Source: Candidatus Polarisedimenticolaceae bacterium (GTDB lineage Bacteria; Acidobacteriota; Polarisedimenticolia; Polarisedimenticolales; DASRJG01). From it: a stretch of 64,000 nt of DNA. The notes below the pieces were generated by a model that did no database searches, was not told where the DNA came from, and was given only the letters and a program-made list of their open reading frames with translations. The position numbers were made by a program, and so were the translations under genes. The stretch's first letter is position 1. Every line of letters begins with the position of its first letter. Shown one piece after another: positions 25,182 to 33,940 of this stretch. The stretch lies in NCBI GenBank assembly GCA_036275915.1, contig DASUCV010000004.1, positions 451,238 to 515,237 on the forward strand. The letters run 5' to 3'.

Positions 25182-26677
25182 GACCTGTCGTCGCCTTGGC
25201 GCGCGATCCCGCAGCGACGTATCCTCTGCGGACGCCGTTCGACCCGCATGTGAAGTATCCGGAGATGGCTTCGACGACTTGGGCGGCGCACACCGCCGAC
25301 GAGCCGAATGCGCCCTACGCTCTCGTCCGAGAGTGCCTGCGGCATCTTGGGCTCGACGCCGAACGCTTCGGAACCCCTACGTGGAATCCCCTGCAAACCA
25401 TCGTTTCCCAGGGGTCGCGCGTCGTCATCAAACCGAACTTCGTCCTTCACGAGCGCGGTGCACAACGCGGCCGCCATTGCCTCGTCACGCACGCCTCCGT
25501 TCTGCGAGCGGTTATCGATTATGTCTTACTGGCCGGAGGGAGGTCGTGCCGAATCGCGATCGTCGACGCGCCGTTGCAGCAAGCGGAGTTCGACGCGCTC
25601 CTCCGAGATTCCGGAATGAACGAGGTCATCGCGCACTATCGTGCGAACGCCGGCATCGAGATCGAGACGATCGACCTTCGTCGCACCCGCGTGGCCGTCG
25701 ACGAGCACCGCGTCATTCGCTCACAACATTCACTGCCGGGAGATCCGCGCGGCTATGCGATCGTTCGGCTTAACCGGTCTAGCGCCCTCGAGCCGATTAC
25801 AAGAGAGGACACGCGGTTTGCGGTTACCGACTATGACAAATCCGAGATGACGAAGCATCACGGTCGGGGCCGCCATGAGTATCTGATTTCCCGGTCCGTC
25901 CTCGAGGCAGATACGTTCATCAACGTCCCGAAACTCAAGACCCATCAGAAGGTCGGGGTGACGCTGGCGTTGAAGAACCTCGTCGGCATCAACGGCAGTA
26001 AGGATTGGCTGCCGCACTATCGTCCCGGCGCACCGGCTTCGGGCGGCGACGAGTTTCCGTCTCGAAACGTCGTGAGCTCCCTCCACAGCCGTGTTCGAGC
26101 GGCGTTGCAGGGCCGGAGTCCGCGCGCCATGCGGACTGCGCAAGCAATTTGGCATGCGTACCGACGCTGGCTGGAACCTGAGCGTGCCCCGGGTGATCAG
26201 GAAACGGGAAATCGGACGCTCAGCGGCGCTTGGTACGGAAACGACACCACTTGGCGGATGGTCCTCGATCTCAACCGCGCACTCTTCCATGCTTCACCCG
26301 ACGGATCAATGGAGGCGCGGCGGACATTTCGCTATCTGGCACTGATCGATGGCATCGTCGGGGGCGATGGTGACGGGCCGCTCTCGCCACACCCGAGGCA
26401 TGCCGGACTCATCGCGGCGAGTTCCGATCCCGTCGCCCTCGACCGTGTTTGCGCTGCCATCATGGGATTCGACCCGGACCGGATGCCAATGCTCCGCGAG
26501 GCGCTCAGATCTTCGCCGTTCCCGATCACGACACTCGACGGCGCGCAGGGGCCGGAAGTGCGGGCCGGGTCGGGCGACTGGTCGGAATGGAACCTCGGCT
26601 TTCGGCCGGCCCCCGGATGGACCGGGCAGGTTGAGCGGCCGGCTACGGATACGGTCGGCGCCCGCGCCGCCCGCTAA
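25178..26677 (+). CDS. DUF362-domain protein
   Basis: The 499-residue protein has the DUF362 pattern: VVIKPNFVLHERGAQ near residue 85, then NVPKLKTHQKVGVTLALKN and LVGINGSKDWLPHYRPG in the middle, and LIAASSDPVALDRVCAAIM towards the C-terminus. I see no ferredoxin-type Cys clusters, which some DUF362 proteins carry. The family has no settled biochemical role, though members often sit in polysaccharide loci. It follows the CapK-like gene with an ATGA overlap and ends tail-to-tail with the asparagine synthase gene, overlapping by four bases. Confidence 0.85.
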   Translation: MRPVVALARDPAATYPLRTPFDPHVKYPEMASTTWAAHTADEPNAPYALVRECLRHLGLDAERFGTPTWNPLQTIVSQGSRVVIKPNFVLHERGAQRGRHCLVTHASVLRAVIDYVLLAGGRSCRIAIVDAPLQQAEFDALLRDSGMNEVIAHYRANAGIEIETIDLRRTRVAVDEHRVIRSQHSLPGDPRGYAIVRLNRSSALEPITREDTRFAVTDYDKSEMTKHHGRGRHEYLISRSVLEADTFINVPKLKTHQKVGVTLALKNLVGINGSKDWLPHYRPGAPASGGDEFPSRNVVSSLHSRVRAALQGRSPRAMRTAQAIWHAYRRWLEPERAPGDQETGNRTLSGAWYGNDTTWRMVLDLNRALFHASPDGSMEARRTFRYLALIDGIVGGDGDGPLSPHPRHAGLIAASSDPVALDRVCAAIMGFDPDRMPMLREALRSSPFPITTLDGAQGPEVRAGSGDWSEWNLGFRPAPGWTGQVERPATDTVGARAAR

Positions 26678-28593
26678 GTCGATCTCGACTCCTCACGAAG
26701 CGTCGAGGCACCGCAAGGCCCCGGCCGCGAGCCTCCGATGAATGCCTCGTGCCACATCTCGAACGAGATCAGGGTGAAAAGTTGCCAATGCAGGTCTCGA
26801 CGCCCATTGCGATGCAAGGTGAAGAGAGACCGAATCTCTTCAGGCCGCGCGAACTCCGAACACGCGGATCCGGACGAGGACAGGCGCTCTTCCACGTCGG
26901 CCAGTTGCCCGCCGCGAAGCCATTCGGACAGGGGTGTCTCGAACGCGATCTTAGGGCGACTGGCATATGCCGGGGGTAACCAGCGAGCCATCGCGCGCTT
27001 CAACACCCACTTACCAGATCGACCCCGGATCTTGAGCCGGGTGGGGATGCTCTCCGCGTAACTCATTAGATCGAGATCGAGGAACGGTACTCTCGCCTCA
27101 AGGGAGACCGCCATCGACATCTTGTCGGTGTACATGAGGAGATTGTCGGGCAGAGAAAATCGAGCGTCGACGTAGAGCATCTGCGCAAGCCCGTCCTGGT
27201 CCGCGACATCGGCCTGCCAGTAGCCCACGGCTTCTTCCGCGGCGCGCTCGCCCCGCCCGCCATCCTTCAGAAGACGTGCCCGAGCTTCGCCATTCAAGGT
27301 CGAATAGACGGCGCGAAGCCGCGCGGCGGCGGAGCTCTCGGCCAGTCCATGTACGGCCCGCTTCAGTCTCTCGTTACGCGGCAGTCGATCCACGAGTGGA
27401 AGGAGGACTGTCGACCGCAACAGTGACGGGATACTTCGGACCAGTCCGCCCCATCGCTCACCGAAATGCCTCGGGTAGCCGGCGAAAGGCTCATCCGCCC
27501 CCTGCCCCGTGAGAACCACCTTCACGTGTTCACGCGCGAGCCGGCAGACCTCCATCAGTGGGAGGGTCGACGACGTGGCGATTGGCTCTTCCAACAAACG
27601 CGCCGATCGTGCCAGCGCACCTGCATAGTCCGTCGCCGAGAGCACGACATCGTGATGTTCCGCACCGAGGCGCGCAGCGGTGGCATGAGCGGCAGCGCGC
27701 TCATCGCGATCGAAAGCCCCATCGAATCCGACGGTAAACGTCTGAGGTGCTCGACCGAGGACGTGACGCATGATTGTCACGAGCGCGGTAGAGTCAACGC
27801 CCCCACTGAGAAGGACTCCAACCGGCACGTCCGCTACTCGCTGGCGGTCGACCGCGGCTGTGAGACGTGCCGCCAGTTCCTCGACGATCTCATCCGTCCG
27901 AACAGCGGAGAGATCGATTCTTCGCGTGCGATGAAACCGGTGAACGCGGACCTTGCCGTCCTCGACGACCATTGCGTGACCGGGACGAAGCTTCTTGATG
28001 CCGCGGAAGGCGGTCCACGGCGAAGGCACGAAGCGAAACGTGAAAAAAAGTTCGAGCCCTTCAGGGTCGACTGATCGTTCCACGGATGGATCCGCGAGAA
28101 TGGCCCGAATTTCCGAGGCAAAGGACAGCTCGCTTCCTGTGTCCCTCACGTAAAGTGGCTTGATCCCGAATGGATCTCGAGCAACCACGAGCCGCCGGGA
28201 CCTCGAATCCCAGATCGCAAGACCGAACATTCCGTTCAAGCGCGCGAGACACTCGAGTCCCCATTCCTCGTAGGCGTGCAGCGGGATTTCGCTATCCGAA
28301 CGCGTCTTGAAGACGTGGCCATTCGCTTCCAGCTCGTTGCGGAGTTCCCTGAAGTTGTAGATCTCCCCGTTCACGACGATGTGAATGGTGCCGTCCTCGT
28401 TGGAGATCGGTTGGCGACCGCCCGCGAGATCGATGATGCTGAGCCGACGCATGCCGAGACCCGCATCGCCATCGATGAACAACCCGTCGTCGTCGGGCCC
28501 CCTGTGGACCATTGCATCGGTCATCGACTGAAGGAGGCGGGGGTCGGCGGGGCGTCGTGTCCGGTAGTTGAAGACGCCGCAAATGCCGCACAT
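26674..28593 (-). CDS. asnB: Glutamine-hydrolysing asparagine synthase-like amidotransferase
   Basis: Class II glutamine amidotransferase joined to an asparagine synthase domain, 639 residues. The start MCGICGVF gives the nucleophile Cys2; VHRGPDDDG, RRLSIIDLAGG and NGEIYNF are the glutaminase motifs; the PPi loop is LLSGGVDSTALV, and LTGQGADEPFAGY and SLEARVPFLD follow. Paralogues in polysaccharide loci amidate sugar acids or attach amide groups rather than making free asparagine, and that is likely here from context. It is the only minus-strand gene between 13.5 and 39.3 kb. The ATG at 28593 is fixed by the need for Cys2. Confidence 0.9.
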   Translation of the reverse strand: MCGICGVFNYRTRRPADPRLLQSMTDAMVHRGPDDDGLFIDGDAGLGMRRLSIIDLAGGRQPISNEDGTIHIVVNGEIYNFRELRNELEANGHVFKTRSDSEIPLHAYEEWGLECLARLNGMFGLAIWDSRSRRLVVARDPFGIKPLYVRDTGSELSFASEIRAILADPSVERSVDPEGLELFFTFRFVPSPWTAFRGIKKLRPGHAMVVEDGKVRVHRFHRTRRIDLSAVRTDEIVEELAARLTAAVDRQRVADVPVGVLLSGGVDSTALVTIMRHVLGRAPQTFTVGFDGAFDRDERAAAHATAARLGAEHHDVVLSATDYAGALARSARLLEEPIATSSTLPLMEVCRLAREHVKVVLTGQGADEPFAGYPRHFGERWGGLVRSIPSLLRSTVLLPLVDRLPRNERLKRAVHGLAESSAAARLRAVYSTLNGEARARLLKDGGRGERAAEEAVGYWQADVADQDGLAQMLYVDARFSLPDNLLMYTDKMSMAVSLEARVPFLDLDLMSYAESIPTRLKIRGRSGKWVLKRAMARWLPPAYASRPKIAFETPLSEWLRGGQLADVEERLSSSGSACSEFARPEEIRSLFTLHRNGRRDLHWQLFTLISFEMWHEAFIGGSRPGPCGASTLREESRST

Positions 28594-28734
28594 GCGCGGG
28601 TCAACGCTAACATGCGGCAAGGTCGCGTGCCGTGTTCTTTGGGAGGAATCATCACTAGGGACATTCGTGTGTCGTTCAGGTTGAGAACGCGGCGGAACAA
28701 AGGTGCCATCCACCGGACTGATCGAAGAGACCTC

Positions 28735-28740
28735 TAGAAT
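28735..28740 (+). promoter_or_regulatory. -10-like box of the WecG-family gene
   Basis: TAGAAT is followed by 7 bases and then ATG at 28748, with no ribosome-binding site in between. The spacing fits leaderless transcription from that ATG. No clear -35. Confidence 0.4.
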
Positions 28741-28747
28741 GCGGCTC

Positions 28748-29497
28748 ATGCCCTCCCGCGCATTCTTCCTCGGCGTCCCGCTCGATCTCTTGACGATGGA
28801 TGAGTCGGTCGAGCGGTGCGCGGCGCTCATCCGCGAGGGGCGTCCGGTGCAGCACGTCGTCATCAACGCGGGAAAGTGCGTCCTCATGGAGGACGATCCG
28901 GGCGTGCGCGAGATCGTGCGGCATTGCGAGATCGTCAACGCCGACGGTCAGAGTGTCGTGTGGGGGGCGCGCTTCCTCGGCATCAAGGCGCCGGAGCGCG
29001 TCGCCGGCATCGACCTCATGGGGCGGATGATCGAGCGGTGCGAGCGCGAGGGCTGGCCGGTCTATCTCCTCGGCGCGAAGGACGAGGTCCTCGCAGCTTT
29101 CGTCGCGGAGGCGCGGCGGCGCCATCCCCGGCTCGTCGTCGCCGGCGCGCGGAACGGATACTTCTCCGCCGACCAAGAAGTCGGCATAGCGGAGACGATC
29201 CGTAATTCGGGCGCACGTCTCCTGCTGGTCGGGATTTCGAGTCCGAAGAAGGAGCGATTTCTCGCGGAGCATTTGCCGCGGATGGGCGCAGTGTTGGCGA
29301 TGGGCGTCGGCGGCAGCTTCGACGTTTGGGCCGGAAAGACGCGCCGGGCGCCGATGTGGATGCAGAAGGCCGGCCTCGAGTGGTTCTATCGCTTCGCTCA
29401 GGAACCGGGGCGCATGTGGCGGCGTTACCTGATCGGCAACCTCAGGTTCGGTGCTCTCGTGCTTCGTGCGCGGTTCGGAGCGCGATCCGCCGAATGA
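28748..29497 (+). CDS. WecG/TagA/CpsF-family glycosyltransferase
   Basis: GT26 enzymes transfer a sugar such as ManNAcA or ManNAc to a lipid-linked acceptor early in polysaccharide or teichoic acid synthesis. The 249-residue protein has the family motifs NADGQSVVWGARFLG, VAGIDLMGRM, VYLLGAKDEVL, GISSPKKERF and AMGVGGSFDVWAGKTRRAP. Alternative starts exist at 28703 (GTG) and 28739 (ATG, eight bases after GAAGAG); 28748 is preferred from its spacing to the -10-like TAGAAT. The neighbouring glycosylphosphotransferase would make the lipid-linked acceptor. Confidence 0.9.
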   Translation: MPSRAFFLGVPLDLLTMDESVERCAALIREGRPVQHVVINAGKCVLMEDDPGVREIVRHCEIVNADGQSVVWGARFLGIKAPERVAGIDLMGRMIERCEREGWPVYLLGAKDEVLAAFVAEARRRHPRLVVAGARNGYFSADQEVGIAETIRNSGARLLLVGISSPKKERFLAEHLPRMGAVLAMGVGGSFDVWAGKTRRAPMWMQKAGLEWFYRFAQEPGRMWRRYLIGNLRFGALVLRARFGARSAE

Positions 29498-29515
29498 AAT
29501 CCTTTCGACCTCGGT

Positions 29516-29521
29516 TAGAAT
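29516..29521 (+). promoter_or_regulatory. -10-like box of the glycosylphosphotransferase gene
   Basis: TAGAAT lies 7 bases before the GTG start at 29529, the same layout as at 28735 and 62725. It falls between the WecG-family stop and the next start. Confidence 0.4.
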
Positions 29522-29528
29522 CCGCGCC

Positions 29529-30950
29529 GTGATCAGCCAGCGTGCCAGGCAGGCGTCGTACCTCCTCGGCCTCGTCGACGCGATGCTCTTGGTGCTGGCG
29601 CTTCTCCTCGCGTTTGCTGTCCGCTCGCTGATTCCCTTCCCCTGGCTCCGTGACGGTCTAGGGATGGATTTGCCGGTCCACACCTGGCTTCTCACGCTCG
29701 GCATCCCGATCTATTGGCTCTTGGCCTACGGGCACAAGCTCTACGACCCCACGTCGCTCCGTGGCAAGGCATCGACGACAGCCGCGCTCCTCTGGGTCTT
29801 CGGGTACTTGACGGCAATCCTCGGCCTCGCGATCTTCATCTTCCAGGTCAAGGCATACTCGCGCGCGATCTTCTTCCTGTTCCTGGGCCTCGGCTTTCTG
29901 CTCGTAACGGCGACGCGCATCGCGATCCTGTGGTTCGGTAAGCACACCGGCCGCGACGCTGCCGACATCCGCAACGTCGTGATCGTCGGAACGGGCCCCG
30001 AGGCGCTCGAGATGCGTGCAAAGCTCGAAGCGCACAACGAGTTGGGGATGCGCGTGGTGGGCCATCTCCCCGGGCCGTTCCCCGCGCCGATGAGCGTCGA
30101 GCCCGAGGAGGTCGTCGGAAAGCTGTCGGACCTGAAGCAGATCCTCTCGGAACGCGTCGTTGACGACGTCGTCTTCGGGATCCCCGTCGTCGAGGCGCTC
30201 TCGTGCGAGCGCGAGATCGCGTGGTGCGAGGAAGTCGGGGTCACCGTTCACCTGCGTGCCGATCTCGTGCGCACGCTCTTCGCACGGATGTATCCGACCG
30301 ATCTCGACGGGACGCCGATGCTCACGGTCTCCGCGACGCCACGGCAGCCGGCGGCGCTCCTCTTGAAGCGGACGACGGATCTCGTCACCTCGGTCGCGGC
30401 CCTCGCCGTCTTGTCGCCGGTCTTCCTCGTCACCGCGATCCTGGTGAGGCTGACGTCGCCGGGAACGATCTTCTTCCGGCAGACGCGCGTGGGCTTGAAC
30501 GGGCGCAAGTTCACGCTCTACAAGTTCCGGTCGATGTACCGCGATGCGGAAACACGCAAAGCCGCACTCGAGCACCGAAACGAGATGACTGGGCCGGTGT
30601 TCAAGATCAAGGACGATCCGCGCATCACGCCGGTCGGCAAGTGGATCCGCCGCTTCTCGATCGACGAGATCCCGCAGTTCTGGAACGTGCTCAAGGGCGA
30701 CATGAGTCTCGTGGGCCCCCGGCCTCCGATCCCCGAGGAGGTCAAGAAGTACGAGCGATGGCAGCGCCGGCGCCTCTCGATGAAACCGGGGATCACCTGC
30801 CTCTGGCAGGTCTCCGGACGGAACGGCGTGGACTTCGAGAACTGGATGCGTCTGGATCTCGCCTATATCGATACGTGGTCGCTCCGCCTCGACGTCCAGA
30901 TCCTGCTCCGCACGGTGCCGGTGGTTCTGACGGCGAGGGGCGCGCACTGA
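29529..30950 (+). CDS. Polyprenyl glycosylphosphotransferase (WbaP/PssY-type priming enzyme)
   Basis: This membrane enzyme would load the first sugar phosphate onto undecaprenyl phosphate and so start the repeat unit. The 473-residue protein has about five N-terminal membrane helices (for example LVDAMLLVLALLLAFAVRSL), a CoA-binding-like Rossmann middle region (VVIVGTGPEALEMR), a further helix after KRTTDLVTS, and the bacterial sugar transferase domain with GLNGRKFTLYKFRSM, RRFSIDEIPQFWNVLKGDM and KPGITCLWQVSGR. The GTG at 29529 is used because it begins just before the first helix and 7 bases after a -10-like box; an ATG at 29451 would overlap the upstream gene. Confidence 0.92.
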   Translation: MISQRARQASYLLGLVDAMLLVLALLLAFAVRSLIPFPWLRDGLGMDLPVHTWLLTLGIPIYWLLAYGHKLYDPTSLRGKASTTAALLWVFGYLTAILGLAIFIFQVKAYSRAIFFLFLGLGFLLVTATRIAILWFGKHTGRDAADIRNVVIVGTGPEALEMRAKLEAHNELGMRVVGHLPGPFPAPMSVEPEEVVGKLSDLKQILSERVVDDVVFGIPVVEALSCEREIAWCEEVGVTVHLRADLVRTLFARMYPTDLDGTPMLTVSATPRQPAALLLKRTTDLVTSVAALAVLSPVFLVTAILVRLTSPGTIFFRQTRVGLNGRKFTLYKFRSMYRDAETRKAALEHRNEMTGPVFKIKDDPRITPVGKWIRRFSIDEIPQFWNVLKGDMSLVGPRPPIPEEVKKYERWQRRRLSMKPGITCLWQVSGRNGVDFENWMRLDLAYIDTWSLRLDVQILLRTVPVVLTARGAH

Positions 30951-30960
30951 GGGCAGGTCG

Positions 30961-31704
30961 ATGTTGGGCCTGCTCCGCTCTCTCGCCCGTGCCGCCGTCA
31001 GGCGCGACGACGCATCCCGCTTCCAGCTCCTGACCGACTTCGGGGCGAAGGTGTTCCCGAAGTACCGCTTCCACTGGCCGCAGATGGACTGGTGGAACGA
31101 CGCGGAATTCAACGCCTACCTTGCGAAAATCGGCGAGCTTCCGAGCTTCAACACCGAGCGGAAGTGGACCCTCGCCCAACTCCTGCGCCTCGTGGCCCAC
31201 GTCCCAGGCGACACTGCCGAATGCGGCGTCAACCTCGGGGCGTCTTCGTACCTGATTTGCCGAGCCAACGCGGCGAGCCGGCAGGAGAAGTGGCATCACG
31301 GCTTCGACTCGTTCGAAGGCCTCTCGCAGCCAGGCGCGCAAGACGGCTCATTCTGGAAGGGCGGAGACCTGGCGGTTTCGCTCGAGACCGCCGCCGCGAA
31401 TCTGGCCGGGTTTTCGCGGTGCCGCCTCTACAAGGGCTGGATCCCTGAGCGGTTCCCGGAGGTCGCCGGCCGGTCGTTCTCCTTCGTCCATGTCGACGTC
31501 GACATCTACGAGCCGACAAAAGCGAGCGTCGAGTTCTTCTACCCGCGGTTGGCCGTAGGTGGGCTCCTCGTCTGCGACGACTACGGCTTCACGACGTGCC
31601 CCGGCGCGACACGGTCCATCGACGAGTTCCTGAAGGACAAGCCGGAAAAGATGATCGCGCTTGCGGACGGGGGTGGCGTCTTCATCAAGGGCGTGCGGGT
31701 GTGA
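30961..31704 (+). CDS. TylF-family O-methyltransferase
   Basis: The 247-residue protein matches TylF/macrocin O-methyltransferase relatives, SAM-dependent enzymes acting on sugar hydroxyls and common in polysaccharide loci. Motifs are TAECGVNLGASS (SAM-binding, around residues 84-95), HHGFDSFEGLSQP, the metal-binding HVDVDIYEPTKAS, and LVCDDYGF. Its likely job is methylation of one sugar of the repeat unit. The stop overlaps the next GTG by four bases. Confidence 0.87.
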   Translation: MLGLLRSLARAAVRRDDASRFQLLTDFGAKVFPKYRFHWPQMDWWNDAEFNAYLAKIGELPSFNTERKWTLAQLLRLVAHVPGDTAECGVNLGASSYLICRANAASRQEKWHHGFDSFEGLSQPGAQDGSFWKGGDLAVSLETAAANLAGFSRCRLYKGWIPERFPEVAGRSFSFVHVDVDIYEPTKASVEFFYPRLAVGGLLVCDDYGFTTCPGATRSIDEFLKDKPEKMIALADGGGVFIKGVRV

Positions 31705-32996
31705 CGAGGAAGCTGCTTGTCGCGTTGATTCTCGGGCTGGCGACGCTCTCCGCGCGCGCCCAGGAGATCTCCCCTCTCGAGCCACCCGATACCTCGCGCT
31801 ACTTGCAGTGGGGACCGCTCCGGGTCCGGCCCGGCCTCATCATCCCGACGTTCGGTTATGACGACAACGTCTACGCGATCCCGAACGACTCGACGTTTCC
31901 CAGGTTGGGCACCTACTTCGTCGCGCTCGCGCCACGAGCCGAGGGCCTGGTGCTCTTCAAGCACTGGGCGTTTCTCACTTTCGACGAGAAGCTCGAGTTC
32001 TACCTGTACGCCCCCGTCAAGAACAGCGACAGCTATCCGGTCGCGCTCCAGAAGGCTATCGAACAGACGAACCTGAACTACTTCAACCAGTACGGCACGG
32101 CGCGCCTCACCGTCCCGTTCCGCCGCATCGGCATCTACTGGGACTTCGGCTTCAACCGCACGCGCGACCGGCCCTACGACGCGCAGTCGATCCGTCCGAT
32201 CCGGAAGGAATACCCGCTCGGGATCGGGCTCGTCACGAAGTTCGGCTGGCGGACCGATTCCGAGATCGGGGTCTTCAGCACCCGCATGAATGCGGAGTTA
32301 TCCAACGACCCATGCGAGGCGCCCGGAGCCGGGTGCGCCACCGTCGCCCAGGTCAACAACCGGACGGAGAGCGGCGCGCGCTGGAAGGCGCGCTACTTGA
32401 TGTTCGGGCGCACGCGGCTGCTCGTCGACGTGGGGGCGCGAAAGATCGACTTCGACGATCCCGTGACCGCCGCGCACCGGAACGGCGACGAGAGGCGCTT
32501 CACCGCCGGCCTCGACTTCGGTCTCGGCGGGCGCATCTTCGGGAACTTCCACGTCGGAGAAGCAACGTTCGATCTCACCGATCCGACACAAGCGGACTTC
32601 CGCGGCGTGGTCGCCGACGTCGCGCTCGGCTACGACTTCGGATCGTCGGGGAGCCGGGTCATCGTGACCGGAACGCGCGACGTCCGATACTCGATCTACG
32701 ACGTCAGCCCCCTCTACCTCTACACGGGGGGCGACGCGACGTTCATCAAGTACTTCAACCGCTTCATCGGGATGGAAATCTCCGGCGGGCTGGCCGCGCT
32801 GGACTTTCTCGGCAGCGACCGAGTCGACGACATCACCACTGGCGGCGCCGGCATCCGCTTCCGGGTCTCGGAGAACGACCTCGGGAGGCGTGTCGAGTAC
32901 GCCTTCCGCTATACGAGGACGAAGATCGATTCGAGTGTTGCGACGAACAACCAGAACCGCGGAACGGTCGGTTTCGGCGTCACCGTCGGGTACTGA
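31701..32996 (+). CDS. Outer-membrane beta-barrel protein of the polysaccharide locus
   Basis: The 431-residue protein has a signal peptide (1-20, LLVALILGLATLSARA) and is rich in alternating strands with aromatic residues (LTVPFRRIGIYWDFGFNR). It ends in a C-terminal aromatic strand GTVGFGVTVGY, as expected for BAM-assembled barrels. It resembles the putative outer-membrane barrels that accompany GumB/Wza-type export genes. The GTG start overlaps the TylF stop. It may form or support the outer-membrane exit of the polysaccharide together with the next gene; that is inference from context. Confidence 0.78.
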   Translation: MTRKLLVALILGLATLSARAQEISPLEPPDTSRYLQWGPLRVRPGLIIPTFGYDDNVYAIPNDSTFPRLGTYFVALAPRAEGLVLFKHWAFLTFDEKLEFYLYAPVKNSDSYPVALQKAIEQTNLNYFNQYGTARLTVPFRRIGIYWDFGFNRTRDRPYDAQSIRPIRKEYPLGIGLVTKFGWRTDSEIGVFSTRMNAELSNDPCEAPGAGCATVAQVNNRTESGARWKARYLMFGRTRLLVDVGARKIDFDDPVTAAHRNGDERRFTAGLDFGLGGRIFGNFHVGEATFDLTDPTQADFRGVVADVALGYDFGSSGSRVIVTGTRDVRYSIYDVSPLYLYTGGDATFIKYFNRFIGMEISGGLAALDFLGSDRVDDITTGGAGIRFRVSENDLGRRVEYAFRYTRTKIDSSVATNNQNRGTVGFGVTVGY

Positions 32997-33013
32997 AGGG
33001 AAAGGAAAGGCGA

Positions 33014-33940
33014 ATGCTAGACTCAGGCGCCATGCTCGCGCTCCTGGCCACCGTTCTCCTTGCACAGGCTACACCTCCGCCCTCGGCCGAGCCTCCGCCT
33101 TCGGCGGAGCCGCCGCAGGTGCTGGAGGCGCGGCCGATCGAGACGCCGTCGATCACCGCAATCGAGAAGCGCGGCGGAACCGACTACAAGATCGGCCGTC
33201 AGGACCTGCTCGAGCTGTCGGTCTTCGACCTCAAGGAGCTCGATCAGACCGTCCGCGTCGCGGACGACGGATCGATCACGCTGCCGCTCCTCGGGCGGCT
33301 GCAGGTCGCCGGCCTCACGAAGGGCGATCTCGAAGCGACGATCGCGCGCCTCCTCGAGGAGCGCTACGTCAGGAACCCGCAGGTCACGATCTTCGTGAAG
33401 GAGTACGTCTCGAAGAAGGTCGCGGTCTCCGGCGCCGTGAAGAAGCCCGACACCTACGAGATGCTCGGCCAGAAGACCCTGCTCGAGATGATCTCGCTCG
33501 CCGGCGGCCTCGACAAGGATCTCGGGAAAGAGATCGTCATCTTCCGCTCGAAGGACGACGGCGACGCCGAGCGCCTCTCGATCGACCTCGACAAGCTCGT
33601 CTACGAGGCCGACCCGTCGCTCAACGTCCTCGTCATGCCCGGCGACATCGTCTACGTCCCCTCGGTCGAGAAGGTGCGCATCTTCGTGACCGGTGCCGTC
33701 AGGACGCCGAACCTCTACGAGGTGCCGCGCTCCGAGCCGGTGACGGTCCTGAAGGCGGTCACCCTCGCGGGCGGCACGACCGATCGCGCCTCCGAGTCGC
33801 GCGTGCAGATCATCCGCACCGATGCCGACGGTCGTCGCATCACGATCCCGGTCAACCTCAAGAAGGTGAAGCGCGGGAAGGCCGAAGATCCGGTCCTCAT
33901 GCGCGACGACCTCGTGCTCGTTCCCGAGTCGTTCTTCTGA
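33014..33940 (+). CDS. Wza/GumB-type polysaccharide export protein (SLBB domains)
   Basis: The 308-residue protein has an N-terminal hydrophobic signal, a Pro-rich stretch, a polysaccharide-export (Poly_export) domain (DYKIGRQDLLELSVFDLKEL) and two SLBB repeats (KVAVSGAVKKPDTYEM and IFVTGAVRTPNLYEV). These form the periplasmic/outer-membrane channel for polysaccharides. Unlike E. coli Wza there is no lipobox cysteine. The ATG at 33014 follows AGGA by seven bases; an alternative ATG at 33032 lies 8 bases after a TAGACT -10-like box, so the start is uncertain by six codons. The stop overlaps the next ATG (TGATG). Confidence 0.92.
   Translation: MLDSGAMLALLATVLLAQATPPPSAEPPPSAEPPQVLEARPIETPSITAIEKRGGTDYKIGRQDLLELSVFDLKELDQTVRVADDGSITLPLLGRLQVAGLTKGDLEATIARLLEERYVRNPQVTIFVKEYVSKKVAVSGAVKKPDTYEMLGQKTLLEMISLAGGLDKDLGKEIVIFRSKDDGDAERLSIDLDKLVYEADPSLNVLVMPGDIVYVPSVEKVRIFVTGAVRTPNLYEVPRSEPVTVLKAVTLAGGTTDRASESRVQIIRTDADGRRITIPVNLKKVKRGKAEDPVLMRDDLVLVPESFF

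Noticed and set aside
26674-28593. Asparagine biosynthesis as the main role of the AsnB-like protein
   Set aside because: All glutaminase and synthase motifs are present, but the gene sits in a polysaccharide locus beside CapK-like and DUF362 genes, where paralogues usually modify sugars; free asparagine synthesis cannot be excluded.
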